A stretch of 64,000 nucleotides of DNA from assembly GCA_947471745.1 (NCBI GenBank), contig CANJKZ010000269.1, positions 372,001 to 436,000 on the forward strand, given 5' to 3'. Position 1 is the stretch's first letter. The number at the start of each line of letters is the position of its first letter. This document shows positions 23,301 to 33,256 of the stretch, piece by piece. The position numbers and the translations under genes are program-made. The DNA comes from Closterium sp. Naga37s-1 (Eukaryota; Streptophyta; Zygnematophyceae; Desmidiales; Closteriaceae). The notes below the pieces were generated by a model. That model ran no database searches. It had not been told where the DNA came from and was given only the letters and a program-made list of their open reading frames with translations.

Positions 23301-25749
23301 GGAGGTGCTGCTGGTGCTGGAGCTGCTGGAGGCACTGCTGCTGCTGGAGGTGCTGCTGGTGCTGGCGCTGCTGGAGGTGCTGCTGGTGCTGGAGCTACTG
23401 GAGGTTCTGCTGGTGCTGGAGCTGCTGGAGCTGCTGAGCGGCCGCGGCCGTACTACGTTCCGCTACTTCAGCAGGTTCTTGGCCTCCCGCCCTCTCCTGG
23501 TCCTACTCCTCCCCTACTGAGTCCACCGCCTGTCCAGTCGCAGTCACAGTTACAGCCAGCCTCTCCGCTGCCTGGTCCCTCTCCTTACACTGCGCCGACG
23601 AGTAGTCTTACGGAGCGTCGTGAGCCTGAGTCTCGTCCTCCGTCGCCTGAGTCTCGTCCAGAGACGCCTGAGTCGCATCCTGAGTCGCCTGTCCGCGCTG
23701 TCCGCATTGGTCGTCGTGCTCCGCGTCAGCGTCTTCCTCCTGTCCTTGGCACTCACTATATGACCCTGCGTCCTTCCACATCTCCATAGCGTGTCCCTCT
23801 GCCGTCTCCTCCTGCGTCCTCTCTTCCTGACGGTCCGGACCCGGAGTCTGACTCCCTTCGTGCTGCCAGTCCTACTGTCACGCGTTTCCTCGCCACTGTT
23901 GTCACTGACCCTACCTTTGAGTCCTCTGCTGCTTCTGCTCTTGTCGCTAAGCTTGTTGACTTTGCTGCCGCCTGTCGTCTAGACTATGCCGCTAGCCTTG
24001 TTGCTGAGTCTGAGTCTGAGTCTGTCTGTCCTCCGTCCGTCGGGGGTGAGTGTGCTCTTGGCACGGACGTCCTCGAGGACAGACAGGAGGAGTTTGAGTG
24101 CTTTGCCGGCTTTACCTCATCTCGTGTCCATGCTGATTGCCCCTGACGGGGACCCGGATGCACCAGACACCCCGACCCCACGCTCTTATGCAGAGGCGAT
24201 GGAGGGTCCCTACTCCTCTCAGTGGCAGACAGCCATGGACGCAGAGATGGCTTCCTGGAAGTCCACAGGCACCTACGTCGACGAGGTTCCCCCACGTGGG
24301 GCGAACATCGTCAGTGGCATGTGGATTTTCAGGGTGAAGCGGCCGCCGGGTTCTCCGCCTGTCTTCAAGGCGCGTTACGTTGCACGAGGCTTCAGTCAGC
24401 GAGAGGGAGTTGACTTCTTCCAGACCTTCTCCCCTACCCCGAAGATGACCACTCTTCGGGTTCTGCTGCACGTCGCCGCTCAACGTGACTACGAGCTCCA
24501 CTCTCTTGACTTCAGCACTGCTTTCCTACAGGGCAGCCTGCACGAGGAGATCTGGCTGCGCCGCCCACCTGGCTTCACTGGGTCGTTTCCTCCTGGTACC
24601 CAGTGGAGCCTCCGGCGGCCAGTCTACGGTCTCCGCCAGGCACCCCGTGAGTGGCACGACACACTGAGGACGACTCTTGCTGCTCTTGGGTTTGCTCCTT
24701 CTACTGCTGACCCGTCGCTGTTTCTACGCACCGACACCACTCTGCCGCCGTTCTACGTTCTCGTGTACGTAGACGACTTGGTCTTTGCTACTGCTGACAC
24801 TGAGGCACTCGCCCACGTGAAGTCGGAGCTGCAGAAGAGACACACGTGCACAGACCTGGGTGAGCTGACAAGCTATCTTGGCTTGCGGATTACCCGGGAC
24901 AGAGCACAGCGCACTATCACCTTGACTCAGTCACACATGGTGCAGCAGGTCCTTCAGCGCTTCCGCTTCACGTACTCCTCGCCTCAGCCCACTCCTCTGC
25001 CTACCGGTCACTCGCTCTCAGCTCTGCCTTCGGATGAGTCCATAGAGCCGAGTGGCCCGCATCCAGAGCTTGTGGGCTGCCTCATGTACCTGATGACTTG
25101 CACTCGACCTGACCTTGCATACCCTCTTAGCATCCTAGCACGCTATGTCGCTCCTGGCCGTCACCGGAAGGAGCACATGGATGCCGCTAAGAGGGTGTTG
25201 CGCTACTTGTGCAGTACGTCGGGCATGGGGCTTGTGCTTGGAGGACGGAGAGACGTTGTCCTCACTGGGCACTCAGACGCTTCTTGGGCTGACGACCAGG
25301 CTACGCAGCGGTCGTCTCAGGGTTACACCTTCAGCCTTGGCTGTGGTTCAGTTTCTTGGCGTTCTACTCGCTCGTCTTCAGTTCTCAGCTCCAGTTGTGA
25401 GGCTGAGATCTACGCCACAGCCATGGCTGCACAGGAGTTACGCTGGCTCACCTACCTGCTGACCGACCTGGGAGAGCGGCCTCGTTCTCCTTCAGTGCTG
25501 TACGTCGACAACAAGGCCGCCATTGCCTTGTGTCAGGAGCACAGACTGGAGCACAGAACGAAGCACATCGCTCTGCGCTACTTCCTTGCTCGAGAGCTGC
25601 AGCAGCGTGGTCAGCTTCGTCTTGCTTACGTGGCCACTCGGGCCAACACTGCTGATGTGTTCACCAAGGCGCTTCAGCCTTGTGACCATCAGCGTTTCTG
25701 TACTGTTCTAGGCCTTGTGCCTACTGTGCCTCACTTGCTTACTTCTTGA
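20347..25749 (+). pseudogene. Copia family E polyprotein: short Gag, PR, IN, RT, RNase H
   Basis: The ATG at 20347 follows TGGCCAG and starts mid-Gag. There are two LTPQQLREWY-type motifs; an unusual zinc finger CX13CX4HX4C (CPYVISTGARTGQPC, then GTRGHTESHC); protease LDSGAS (21043-21051); pre-integrase HHRLGHPS with CLPC; and IN with DVWGP, HSDRGGEF and QQNGVAERRIG. A 16-base insertion near 21797 (CTGCCCACCCTGCGCA, absent from G and K) shifts frame inside IN. A TAA at 22808-22810 follows SSSQQLREW; the linker is a Gly/Ala repeat; a TAG at 23787-23789 and a frameshift near 24105 precede RT. RT has YVDD (24766-24777). RNase H carries HSDASWADDQ and DNKAAIALC and ends PHLLTS at 25749. RT and RNase H are open from 23986. 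Confidence 0.93.
22811..23450 (+). repeat. GGTGCTGCTGGA-type coding repeat (Gly/Ala linker of E)
   Basis: Imperfect 9-15 bp units of GGAGCTGCTGGAGGTGCTGCTG lineage, multiples of three long, encode an Ala-Gly-rich collagen-like stretch between IN and RT. All three forward frames stay open (Gly/Ala, Leu/Val/Glu, Cys/Trp), so frame slippage is not exposed by stops. Elements G (42480-42830) and K (57600-58010) have the same linker. Confidence 0.85.
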
Positions 25750-25766
25750 CTGTGCTTGTACTGTGA

Positions 25767-25983
25767 TCTCTATATATATATATACCTGCATGCTTACACT
25801 TGCTAGGTTGTGATCACTGTACCTCTTGTTATATTATCAAACTGCATGTGAACTGGTCTTGTGACCGCTTGCTTGTGCTCAGGAATTTGTGTGGTTTCCT
25901 TGAGATCCACCCTGAGCTTGCTTTGGTTTGCTTTGACTGGTCTTGTGACCATCTGGTTGTCTCCCACTTAGCCTATGGGGGTG
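25767..25983 (+). promoter_or_regulatory. 3' non-coding region of element E with (TA)n and polypurine tract
   Basis: The motif GATCTCTATATATATATATA, then CCTGCATGCTTAC, is shared with G (45184-45214) and K (complement of about 55250-55275). The polypurine tract CCTATGGGGGTG ends at 25983, flush with the 3' LTR. It would prime plus-strand DNA; the role of the TA run (polyadenylation or promoter) is unknown. Confidence 0.7.
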
Positions 25984-26121
25984 TGTCAAACATCATACAT
26001 GTTCCTATTGTATAGGCTATAGTGGGTTTAGCCTTAGGGGGTACAACATTGCTAGGGTTTCCTACTTGTATCACCCTGCTGCCTAGTTTCATCCATTCTT
26101 GTTCAGTTCTACATTCTAACA
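25984..26121 (+). repeat. 3' LTR of element E (138 bp)
   Basis: Same ends as the 5' LTR (TGTCAAACATC ... ATTCTAACA). It is followed by the ACAGC target duplication. Confidence 0.95.
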
Positions 26122-26241
26122 ACAGCATCCAACCTTCACCTAATTGTACCCCTATAGTGCCTGCCCTAGCACACTATAGTTAACCAAACAAAACGGTACA
26201 ATTTCGAGTTGGATGTAACTCAATCTGCGAAATCAAATCAA
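26122..26241 (-). repeat. family B LTR fragment, second part (continues 18376-19067)
   Basis: The continuation CATCCAACCTTCACCTAATT, then GTACCCCTATAGTGC, follows the sequence of the intact family B LTR around 17910-18030 with no loss at the E insertion point. The fragment ends near 26241, where satellite in the reverse orientation begins. Confidence 0.88.
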
Positions 26242-26950
26242 CCATATGAGTAAGTAACGCACTTTCTCTTTGTACCAACCATATGGGTAAGTAACGCACT
26301 TACTCTTAGAACCAACGATATGGGTAATTGCCGCACTTAGTCTTGGTACCAACCATATGGGTAAGTAACGCACTTACCCTTGGTACCAACGAAATGGGTA
26401 AGTAACGCACTTAATCTTTGTACCAACCATATGGGCAATTACCACTAACTCTTGGTACCAAGCATCTAGGTAATTAACGCACTTACTCTTTGTACCAACC
26501 ATATGGGTAACTACCGCACTTACTCTTTGTACCGTCCATTTGGGTAAGTAACGCACAGACTCTTGGTACCATCCATACGGGTAAGTACTGCACTTACCCT
26601 TGGTATGAACCATATGGGTAAGTAACGCGCTTACTCTTTGTACCAACCATATGGGTAAGTAAACTTACTCTTAGAACCAACCATATGGGTAATTACCGCA
26701 CTTAGTCTTGGTACCAAGCGTATGGGTAAGTTACGCACTTACCCTTGGTACTAACCATATGGGTAAGTAACACACCTACACTTTGTACCAACCATATGGG
26801 TAAGTTACGCACTTACCCTTGGTACCAACTATATGGGTAAGTAACGCACTTACTTTGTGTACCAACCATATGGGTATCTACCGCCCTTTTTCATGGTACC
26901 ATCCATATGGGTCAATTACGCACTTACTCTTGGTACCAACCATATGGGTA
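26242..26950 (-). repeat. palindrome-rich satellite, block 4, reverse orientation
   Basis: Units read ACCAACCATATGGGTAAGTA then ACGCACTTACTCTTGGT, the reverse complement of blocks 1-3, at 37-38 bp. The orientation switch across the family B LTR fragment implies an inversion or a foldback array. Confidence 0.95.
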
Positions 26951-27092
26951 TGTCAGAATGTGATATTTGTCTAGCCCGCAGTGGGGTACTCTATAGCGAG
27001 TATAGCCCAAATTAGGGTTTCCTATATGTACTCAACTGCCTGCTAGTGCAAACCCTCTTTCCTGTTCTAACTTTCTAGCTGCTATTTTGACA
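26951..27092 (+). repeat. 5' LTR of element F (142 bp)
   Basis: TGTCAGAATG ... TTTTGACA, with CCTATATGTACTCAACTGCC near the middle. The copy at 28220-28322 and the F' LTR at 48454-48593 share this sequence. Confidence 0.9.
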
Positions 27093-28219
27093 TGCTATCA
27101 GAGCAGGTCGACCCTCCCTGGTCGATCCTGTGGATGGGCCCACCTAATCCTTCCGCTGCTGTCCTGCCTATCGCGCGCCCCGGGGCTCGCGACGTTTTCT
27201 GCCTGCCGCGCGCCCGGCGCACGCGGCGTTTTTTTTTTTTTCTTCCCGCCGCGCGCTCGGGGCGCGCGGCGGTTTTCTGCCCGCCACACGCTGGGGGCGC
27301 GCGGCGGTTTCGTCGCCCGTCACGGCACCCCAGGGGCCCGCGCGCCGCCCCCTCCCGTCGCTTGTCGCGGCGCCCCGGGGGTCCGCGTGCTGCCCTGCCC
27401 GTCGCCCGTCGCGGCGCCCTGGGGGCCCGCGCATCGCCCCCTCCCGTCGCCCGTCGCGGCGCCCTGGGGGCCCGCGCGTCGCCCCCTCCCGTCGACCGTC
27501 GCGGCGCCCTGGGGGCCTGCGCGTCGCCCCCTCCCGTCGCCCGTCGCGGTGCCCTGGGGGCCCGCGCGCCGCCCTGCCCGTCGCCCGTCGCAGCGCCCCA
27601 GCTGCTGCCCGCGTTTCTGCCCTGCGCCGCACGCGCGCCTCCTGTGTTGGGGGTATGGGGGTGGCGGGTATGGGGGTGGCGGGTGTGTGCACCGTCCCCT
27701 GCTCCTCCTCCTCCTCCGTCTCCCACTACTGCAGCTGCCGCTGAGGGGGGTGGGTGTGTGGGAGCCGAGGGAGTGGTGCTAGGGGGGTGTCGTGGGAGTG
27801 GAGCTAGAGGTGCAGCAGGGGGTGTGTGAAAGGGGGGTGGGACAGTTGGGGGAGGTTGAGCGGAAGCAGCCGTCGTGTCGTCAGCAGCGCCAGTAGTCCG
27901 GGGCCCTTGCTCCGGTAGCCAGTATGAGCCAGCTGCGCCAGTTGCCCGTGGGTCCGTTGCTCCTGCCGCTCGTCTTAGCCGCGGATGTAGTTACTCCTGT
28001 AGTCCGGGGCCCTTGCTCCGGTAGCCACTTCGTCAGTGCGGCTCCTGTTGCCCGTGTGTCTGCAGCTTCAGCCGTCGCCTCCTATCTCCTCTCCTCTCAC
28101 AGTCCCGCCTCCTCCTCCTCATGTGCCCTTTGTGAATGCCTCTAGCTTTGCTTGTACTTGTGAACCTGCTCTATGACTACTTGCTGTGCTGATTATACCC
28201 CACTTTGACTATGGGGGTG
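27093..28219 (+). repeat. internal non-coding region of F: tandem GC-rich repeats
   Basis: After the PBS and GAGCAGGTCGACCCTCCCTG, units of about 50-60 bp built on CCCGTCGCGGCGCCCTGGGG then GCCCGCGCGTCGCCCCCTCC repeat from 27310 to 27600. A GGGGGTATGGGGGTGGCGGG stretch and two copies of AGTCCGGGGCCCTTGCTCCG (27895-28025) follow. Open frames through this region are composition artefacts. Confidence 0.75.
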
Positions 28220-28320
28220 TGTCAGAATGTGATATTTGTCTAGCTTGCAGTGGGGTACTCTATAGCGAGTATAGCCCAGATTAGGGTTTCCTATATGTAC
28301 TCAACTGCCTGCTAGTGCAA

Positions 28321-28389
28321 ACCATATGGGTAAGTAACGCACTTTCCCTTGGTACCAACCATATAAGTAATTGTCCGCATTTACTCTTG
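28321..28389 (-). repeat. palindrome-rich satellite, block 5 (short)
   Basis: Two reverse-orientation units (ACCATATGGGTAAGTAACGC ...) lie between the broken F LTR and the start of Copia D sequence. The ACC shared at the F junction could be microhomology. Confidence 0.85.
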
Positions 28390-28712
28390 CACGCACCTTT
28401 GCCACAGCAGCAGACGAAGCTGACGCGGTTGAAGTAGTTTTCGGTGCGGCAGCAGGTGCTAGTGCCACTCCATATTGCTCAGTCCCAATTGAGATCGACG
28501 AGGAAGATCCACACAATACCATTTCCCGTCGCAACTAATGAAAGCCAACGCTAAGGTCCTGGTTTTGACTTTGATCCTGAAGCTGGTGATGAAGCTGGTA
28601 TTACCGAGACAGAGACGCGGACTCGACGTCGATAAACGGTTTTACAGATACTGGGTCTTGCAGTCGCTATTCAGAATTTTAGGGCCCCTACCGAACCGAA
28701 AGCAGACGAGGA
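28390..28712 (+). pseudogene. Copia D pol, IN-RT linker part (left of the C insertion)
   Basis: Decayed frame with stops. The 3' part encodes FRAPTEPKADE, which continues at 34315 as EALKGPHCEKW, the usual 'EP..(Y)EEAL' entry into the Copia RT domain. The C element is inserted between the two Glu codons. Upstream is an Ala/Glu-rich linker. Base composition is lower in GC than in families B, C and E. Confidence 0.7.
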
Positions 28713-29752
28713 TGTCAACGGGAGTTGTGTGTTGGCCCCGTCCTCGCTTGGGCGGAGCCGACTTCGTGGTCGGGTGTGCGGGAGGTGTGCTGACTTCCTG
28801 CAGCAGTGGGCGCCGACTTGGGAGGGCGCCAACTTCAGGAGGTCGACTAGGGAGGTCGACCTGGCAGGGCGTCGACTTGGTGACGCCGACCTGCTGAAGC
28901 CAACTTGGTGTGGTCGGCTGACAGCAGGGCTTGTCGACCTGGAGTTGGTCTACCAGGGGTATGGTCGACTTGGTCTGGTCGACCAGGTGGTGGTCGTCGA
29001 CCTGGGCGGTCGACGGGCACGAAGAGGAGTGGCGCCGACTTGGGGGGCGCCTACCTGGGGAGTGGCCGACTTGGTGAAGTCGGCTGGTGGTCGTCGACTT
29101 GGGCAGTCGACGAGCACATACAACTTCTGGTCGACTTTCCCCGAAGAAGTCGACGCCGACCTGGTGGTTTCCAGGTCGACCAAGTTACCCGGGTGACGAA
29201 GTTCTGCGGAGGTGCGCGACAGTCGCCCAGGTGGTTCTGGCGAAGCCGCCCTCGGAGGTGGTATCCCGAGGTCGACGTGGAGGATCAGATGTAGTCGTGG
29301 GCACATGGTCAGCTTGGCGTCTGCCCTGTCAACGTGACAACGCACAGCACACCAACCAGCTGCGAGCACCTGCGAAGCAGGTGCGTTGCTGTCCTGCGGG
29401 TGCAACGCTGTGCAGCCGCCCTGCTGCAGCGTTGTCACGCCGTCGACTTGCAGCGTTGGCAGGCCGCGACTTTGCACTGCTGGAGCGCGGTCGACCTTGT
29501 CGTGCTGGAACGCGGTCGACCGTGCTGCGCTGGCAGTCGACCTGCATGGTTGCTAGCATCTGATGTAGTCTTGCTTGCCAACTTTGTTGCTACCATTGTT
29601 GTGAACCTTTGCTAGTGAAACTCTTGCCAATCCTCTCTGTGAGTGCGCAAGTAGAGAGAGCACAAGTAAACGACTAAGGAACGAACGCTACGATCACTCC
29701 TACTCCGTGCGTACCCCGTAGACTAGCTCCCGTTGTAGTAGTTATCTCTGCA
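28713..29752 (+). repeat. 5' LTR of family C (1,040 bp), GTCGAC-rich
   Basis: Dense in the palindrome GTCGAC and its near-forms (GCCGACTTGG, GTCGACCTGG), spaced irregularly through 28800-29180. It then contains a GGTGCAACGCTG/CAGCGTTG block (29400-29460) and ends ACTAGCTCCCGTTGTAGTAG then TTATCTCTGCA. It differs from the 3' LTR by scattered substitutions and short indels. Confidence 0.93.
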
Positions 29753-29859
29753 TGGTGCGGTGAGCGTGGACGGCACCGCGACGTAGTTTTCAGTCTAGTC
29801 GACTAAGTCCCACTTACCTTAGTTGTTCGTAGGCCGGCAGCTGTGCGTTAGTCACCACC

Positions 29860-31638
29860 ATGGTTGGCGTAGGTGACGCCGGTGTAGCAGACACCTTAGA
29901 GGCACGGCTGGAGGATTCGAGGAGACGCCATGTGGCGCACGAGTACGGGGACATCCCCTGGGCGGTCGTCGAGGCTGGCATCCGCGCCATGTGGGCGACG
30001 GATCACCCTTCTCGACCTGCTTCTCCTCGACCGGTGATTGACGAGGGCGGCGTCGACGTGGGCGTCAACTCCAGTGACCAAGTCGGCAGCAGTGCAGGAG
30101 GCACGTCGAGGCAGCGAGGTGTAGTTCAGGCGGATGAAGTCGGCGGCGTTCAGGCGCGAGGGATGCGGTCGTCAACGGCTGCAAGGTCCTCGCAAGGCGA
30201 CATTGGAGGTCAACGAAGCGGATTGACGCCGTCGTCGGCGACTCACGTGACAGCAGGAGGGATCGCGCCGAGCTACGGCTACTTCAAGTTTACGCCGGAC
30301 AGAATCTCGGTAACCCCCCTACTGGTCGGTCGATCTGACATTCTCACGTGGAAGGAGGCAATTGAGCCTCAGCTGGAGATGGCCGGGCTGATGGGCTTCG
30401 CCGCCGGCACCGTAGCGACGCCGTCGGAGAACTACCCCGACCTGCGTGCGGAGTTTCGCGTTGTGCAGCTGTTGACCTTCACGGTCATCTCACGATGCTG
30501 CTCGTTCGGCGTGCAGATCGCCCTGAAGCCGTGCAAGGACTACGTGAACGCCGGCCACCAGGCGTGGCACTTCATCGAGTCGACGTACCAGGTCACCGAC
30601 GACCTGTACATCGGCCAGCTCGAGGAGCAGATGACGCATCTGCGGATGGGAGACCAGGAGACTGCGACCGACTACTGCAACCGGGCTCGGTGACTTCTCG
30701 CCACCATGAGGATGTCCGGCGTGCAGTATTCGACGGCGTCGTACGTCACCCACGTCTTGAAGGGGCTCCCGAGCAGCTACAACTTGATGAAGCGGATGTC
30801 GCTGGTGCCGAGCACGCGGGCGACGCTCAACGAGGACTCCCTGACCTCGTACATCCTCAGGGACGAGAAGATGCAGGAGGCCGAGCGGTCCATGGAGCTC
30901 TTGCCGCAGGTGAACTACGCCGCCCCGGCGAAGCAAAGTGGTCGACCGAGGCAGCGCGGGCAGTCTGGCGGCGGTGGAAACAGTGGTGGGAAGCCGGCGA
31001 AAGACGCCGACAAGAAGTCGACAAGGGACAGCGATCTTGGAGGAGGAAGTCGACGTCGGGAGTGCTGGCTGTGCGGCGACCCCGACCACCTCTCCTTCGA
31101 ATGTCCTGGCGTGGGAAAGAAGTCGACTCAGGCAGGGGAGCAGCACGCAGAGGAGGTGCAGCCGACTTGGGTGAAGTCGGCGAAGGAGGCGTCGGTAAAA
31201 ATGCCGCCAACAGGAGAGCAGCCAGCAGTGACGCCGACCAAGGGGGAGTCGGCGACTGGGCAGTCGGCAGGGGAGCCGACGACAGGGGAGAATTCGGCAG
31301 GTACGCGAACCGTTGAGCAGCAAGATGGTGAGGACGACGAGGAAGGGGAGCAGTCGGCGGGCGAGGAGTCCTCCGACAGCAACGTGGTGGAGGTCAACAC
31401 CGAGGAGCCTGAGCTGCGACGTTCAGGCCGACTCCGGAGGCCGCCTGAGCGGCTGATCTACCACGTGTGCCTACCGCCGACCGCCTTCACCACGCTGCTC
31501 GACCACGCGGACGCCGACGTCGACCTGCCTGAGCTCGACCCCGACATGCACACTGACCCCGAGCACTGCTGGGCCATCGCAACGATGACGGTGAAGGAGG
31601 CGTTGGCGAGCTGGAAGGGCAAGGCTTTTCGTGGATGA
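29860..31638 (+). pseudogene. family C Gag joined to the IN-RT linker (no protease or integrase)
   Basis: The ATG at 29860 (MVGVGDAGVADTLEARLED) opens Gag; a TGA at 30691-30693 after YCNRAR is a point change of CGA (intact in the fragment at window bases 1-242). The frame continues unchanged: VTHVLKGLPSSYNLM, the Gag 'LP' motif, then a basic Gly-rich tract and a CX2CX4HX4C knuckle (CWLCGDPDHLSFEC, about 31063). Within about 100 codons it becomes an acidic Ser/Glu/Gly linker (TGEQPAV, SAGEPTTGEN) and the RT-entry motif LRRSGRLRRPPERL (about 31415). No DSG/DTG motif, HHCC or DDE residues occur. A one-base insertion near 31630 shifts the frame into RT. Confidence 0.9.
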
Positions 31639-33129
31639 GGAGATCCAAAGTCTCATCGGCATGGGCACCTGGGAACTGGTCGACCGCCCACACGAGGTGA
31701 ACATCATGAAGAACCGGTGGGTCCTGATGACCAAGTACCACATCGACGACACGGTCGCTTGGGAGAAGGCAAGGCTGGTCGTGAAAGGCTTCACGCAAGA
31801 GTATGGTGCCGACTACGACGAGACGTACGCGCCGGTGAGCAGCTACGTCACGCTGAGGATCTTTCTCAGCATCGTCGCCGTCCTCGACCTCAACCTGATG
31901 CAGCTCGACATGAAGAATGCCTTCCTGCAGAGCAGGCTCGACAGGGTGTTGTACATGTACCAGCCGGACTACTACGATGACGGAACCGGCCGGGTGTGCA
32001 AGCAGCTGAAGAGCATGTATGGGCTGAAGCCGTCGCCGCTGCTGTGGTACAAGGCTCTCGACGACGTGCTGGTCGGCGCCGACTGGAAGAAGAGCCAGGT
32101 CGACCAGGCGCTCTACTTCAAAGTCGGTGACGACGGGGTGACCTGCTGGGTGCTGGTCTACGTCGACGACCTGCTAGCCGCCAGCAGCAGCACTGCGATG
32201 CTGAGGGAGCTGAAGGAGCTACTGGAGGCCGCCGTCGAGCTGCGTGAGATTTCACCGGTGGTGATGTATCTCGGGCTGGAGAAGTTGTGGCTGCACCAGC
32301 AGAGCTACGCCGACAAGCTGCGCAGGCGTTTCATCGACGAGGAGCAGGGCGGTCGAGTTCCGAAGACGCCGCTCTCCGTCGACGCCTACGCCGAGCTTAC
32401 GTTCAGGAGCGTGAGGAGGAGGAGAACCGGCAGAAGGTCGGCTCGCTGCAGTTGGCGGTGACAACGACGAGGCCGGACATCGCCTTCACCTGCAGCAAGC
32501 TGGGGAGTGGCCTCACGGTGAGGAGCGACCAGCACTGGCGCGACGTCGACCGCTGCCTCGCCTACCTCGCCGACACCCGTGAAACCGCCCTGGAGTTTGG
32601 CGGTGGACCAGAGTCGCTGAAGCTGGTCGGCTACGTGGACGCCGACGACGCCAGCGACAAGCAAAACACGACGAGCACGGGCGGCTACGTGTTTGTCTTC
32701 GGAGGAGCTGCAGTCTCCTGGTCGAGCCAGCGCATCAAGTGCGCGACGTTGTCGTCGACCGAGTCGGAGTACGTGGCGGCAACCGAGGCTGGCAAGGAGG
32801 GACGCCGACTTCGCTTCCTTCTTCTAGAGTTCCAGCTGCTGGACGCTGGGACACCGACCGTCCTTCGGGTGGACAACAAGTCGGCCATCACAGTCGCCGA
32901 GGGCTTGGGGCTGCAGGGCAACCTCAAGCACATGGAGCGGCAATATGCCTGGCTGCAGCATATGGTGAAGCGCCGGCAGTTTTCGCTGAAGTACATCCCG
33001 ACCACCGAGCAGCCGGCCGACTTCCTGACAAAGGCGCTACACTATCCGGCCTTCAACCGGTGCTCCGTCGCAATCGGCCAAGTACGCCTGGCCGACGTCG
33101 GCGACGGTGACGACGATGTGCTGCAGTAG
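31631..33129 (+). pseudogene. family C reverse transcriptase and RNase H
   Basis: RT: DEEIQSLIGMGTWELVDRP, NRWVLMTKYH, KARLVVKGFTQEYGADYDET, QLDMKNAFLQ, YGLKPSPLLWY, and catalytic YVDD at 32159-32170 (LVYVDDLLAAS). A frameshift near 32400 separates RT from the thumb/RNase H: TTRPDIAFTCSKLG, GYVDADDASDKQNTTSTGGY, STESEYVAATEAGKEG, RVDNKSAITVAEG, TEQPADFLTKAL. The stop is at 33129. Apart from that frameshift and the entry frameshift the two domains are well kept, so decay is recent. It would make cDNA only with a repaired frame and would need protease and integrase from another element. Confidence 0.92.
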
Positions 33130-33244
33130 GTGCCATGCCCTCTTGCATGGCTGGTGCGTTGACGGCGTGCTGTGTGTGGTGTGCACGCCGACGAGCTATT
33201 CTCTGAGTAGTGCTGCCGTGTGGGCTGGGGGCCCAAGCGTGAAC

Positions 33245-33256
33245 GCGGAAGGGGAG
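33245..33256 (+). promoter_or_regulatory. polypurine tract of family C
   Basis: GCGGAAGGGGAG ends flush with the 3' LTR start TGTCAACAGG at 33257. Confidence 0.8.

Larger units (their letters stand above)
19068..26121 (+). mobile_element. Copia family E element, complete with 5 bp target duplication
   Basis: 138 bp LTRs (19068-19205 and 25984-26121) differ at four positions. The flanking pentamers are identical (ACAGC at 19063-19067 and 26122-26126), and the family B LTR sequence reads through once the element and one ACAGC are removed, so the boundaries are exact. Internal order: PBS, GC-rich leader, shortened gag, PR, IN, Gly/Ala linker, RT, RNase H, (TA)n motif, polypurine tract TATGGGGGTG. 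Several frame breaks make it non-coding as it stands. Confidence 0.96.
26951..28322 (+). mobile_element. miniature LTR element F, coding region lost, 3' LTR truncated
   Basis: The 142 bp 5' LTR (26951-27092, TGTCAGAATGTGATATTTG ... TATTTTGACA) is followed by the PBS-like TGCTATCAGAGC. The internal 1.1 kb has no Gag or Pol. It ends with a TATGGGGGTG polypurine tract like that of family E, and a 3' LTR starting at 28220 that breaks off after about 103 bp (GTGCAAACC) into satellite. It is a deletion derivative that would depend on enzymes in trans. Confidence 0.88.

Noticed and set aside
27082..27829. Arg/Pro-rich frames in element F
   Set aside because: Products of GC-rich tandem repeats; no Gag or Pol motif.
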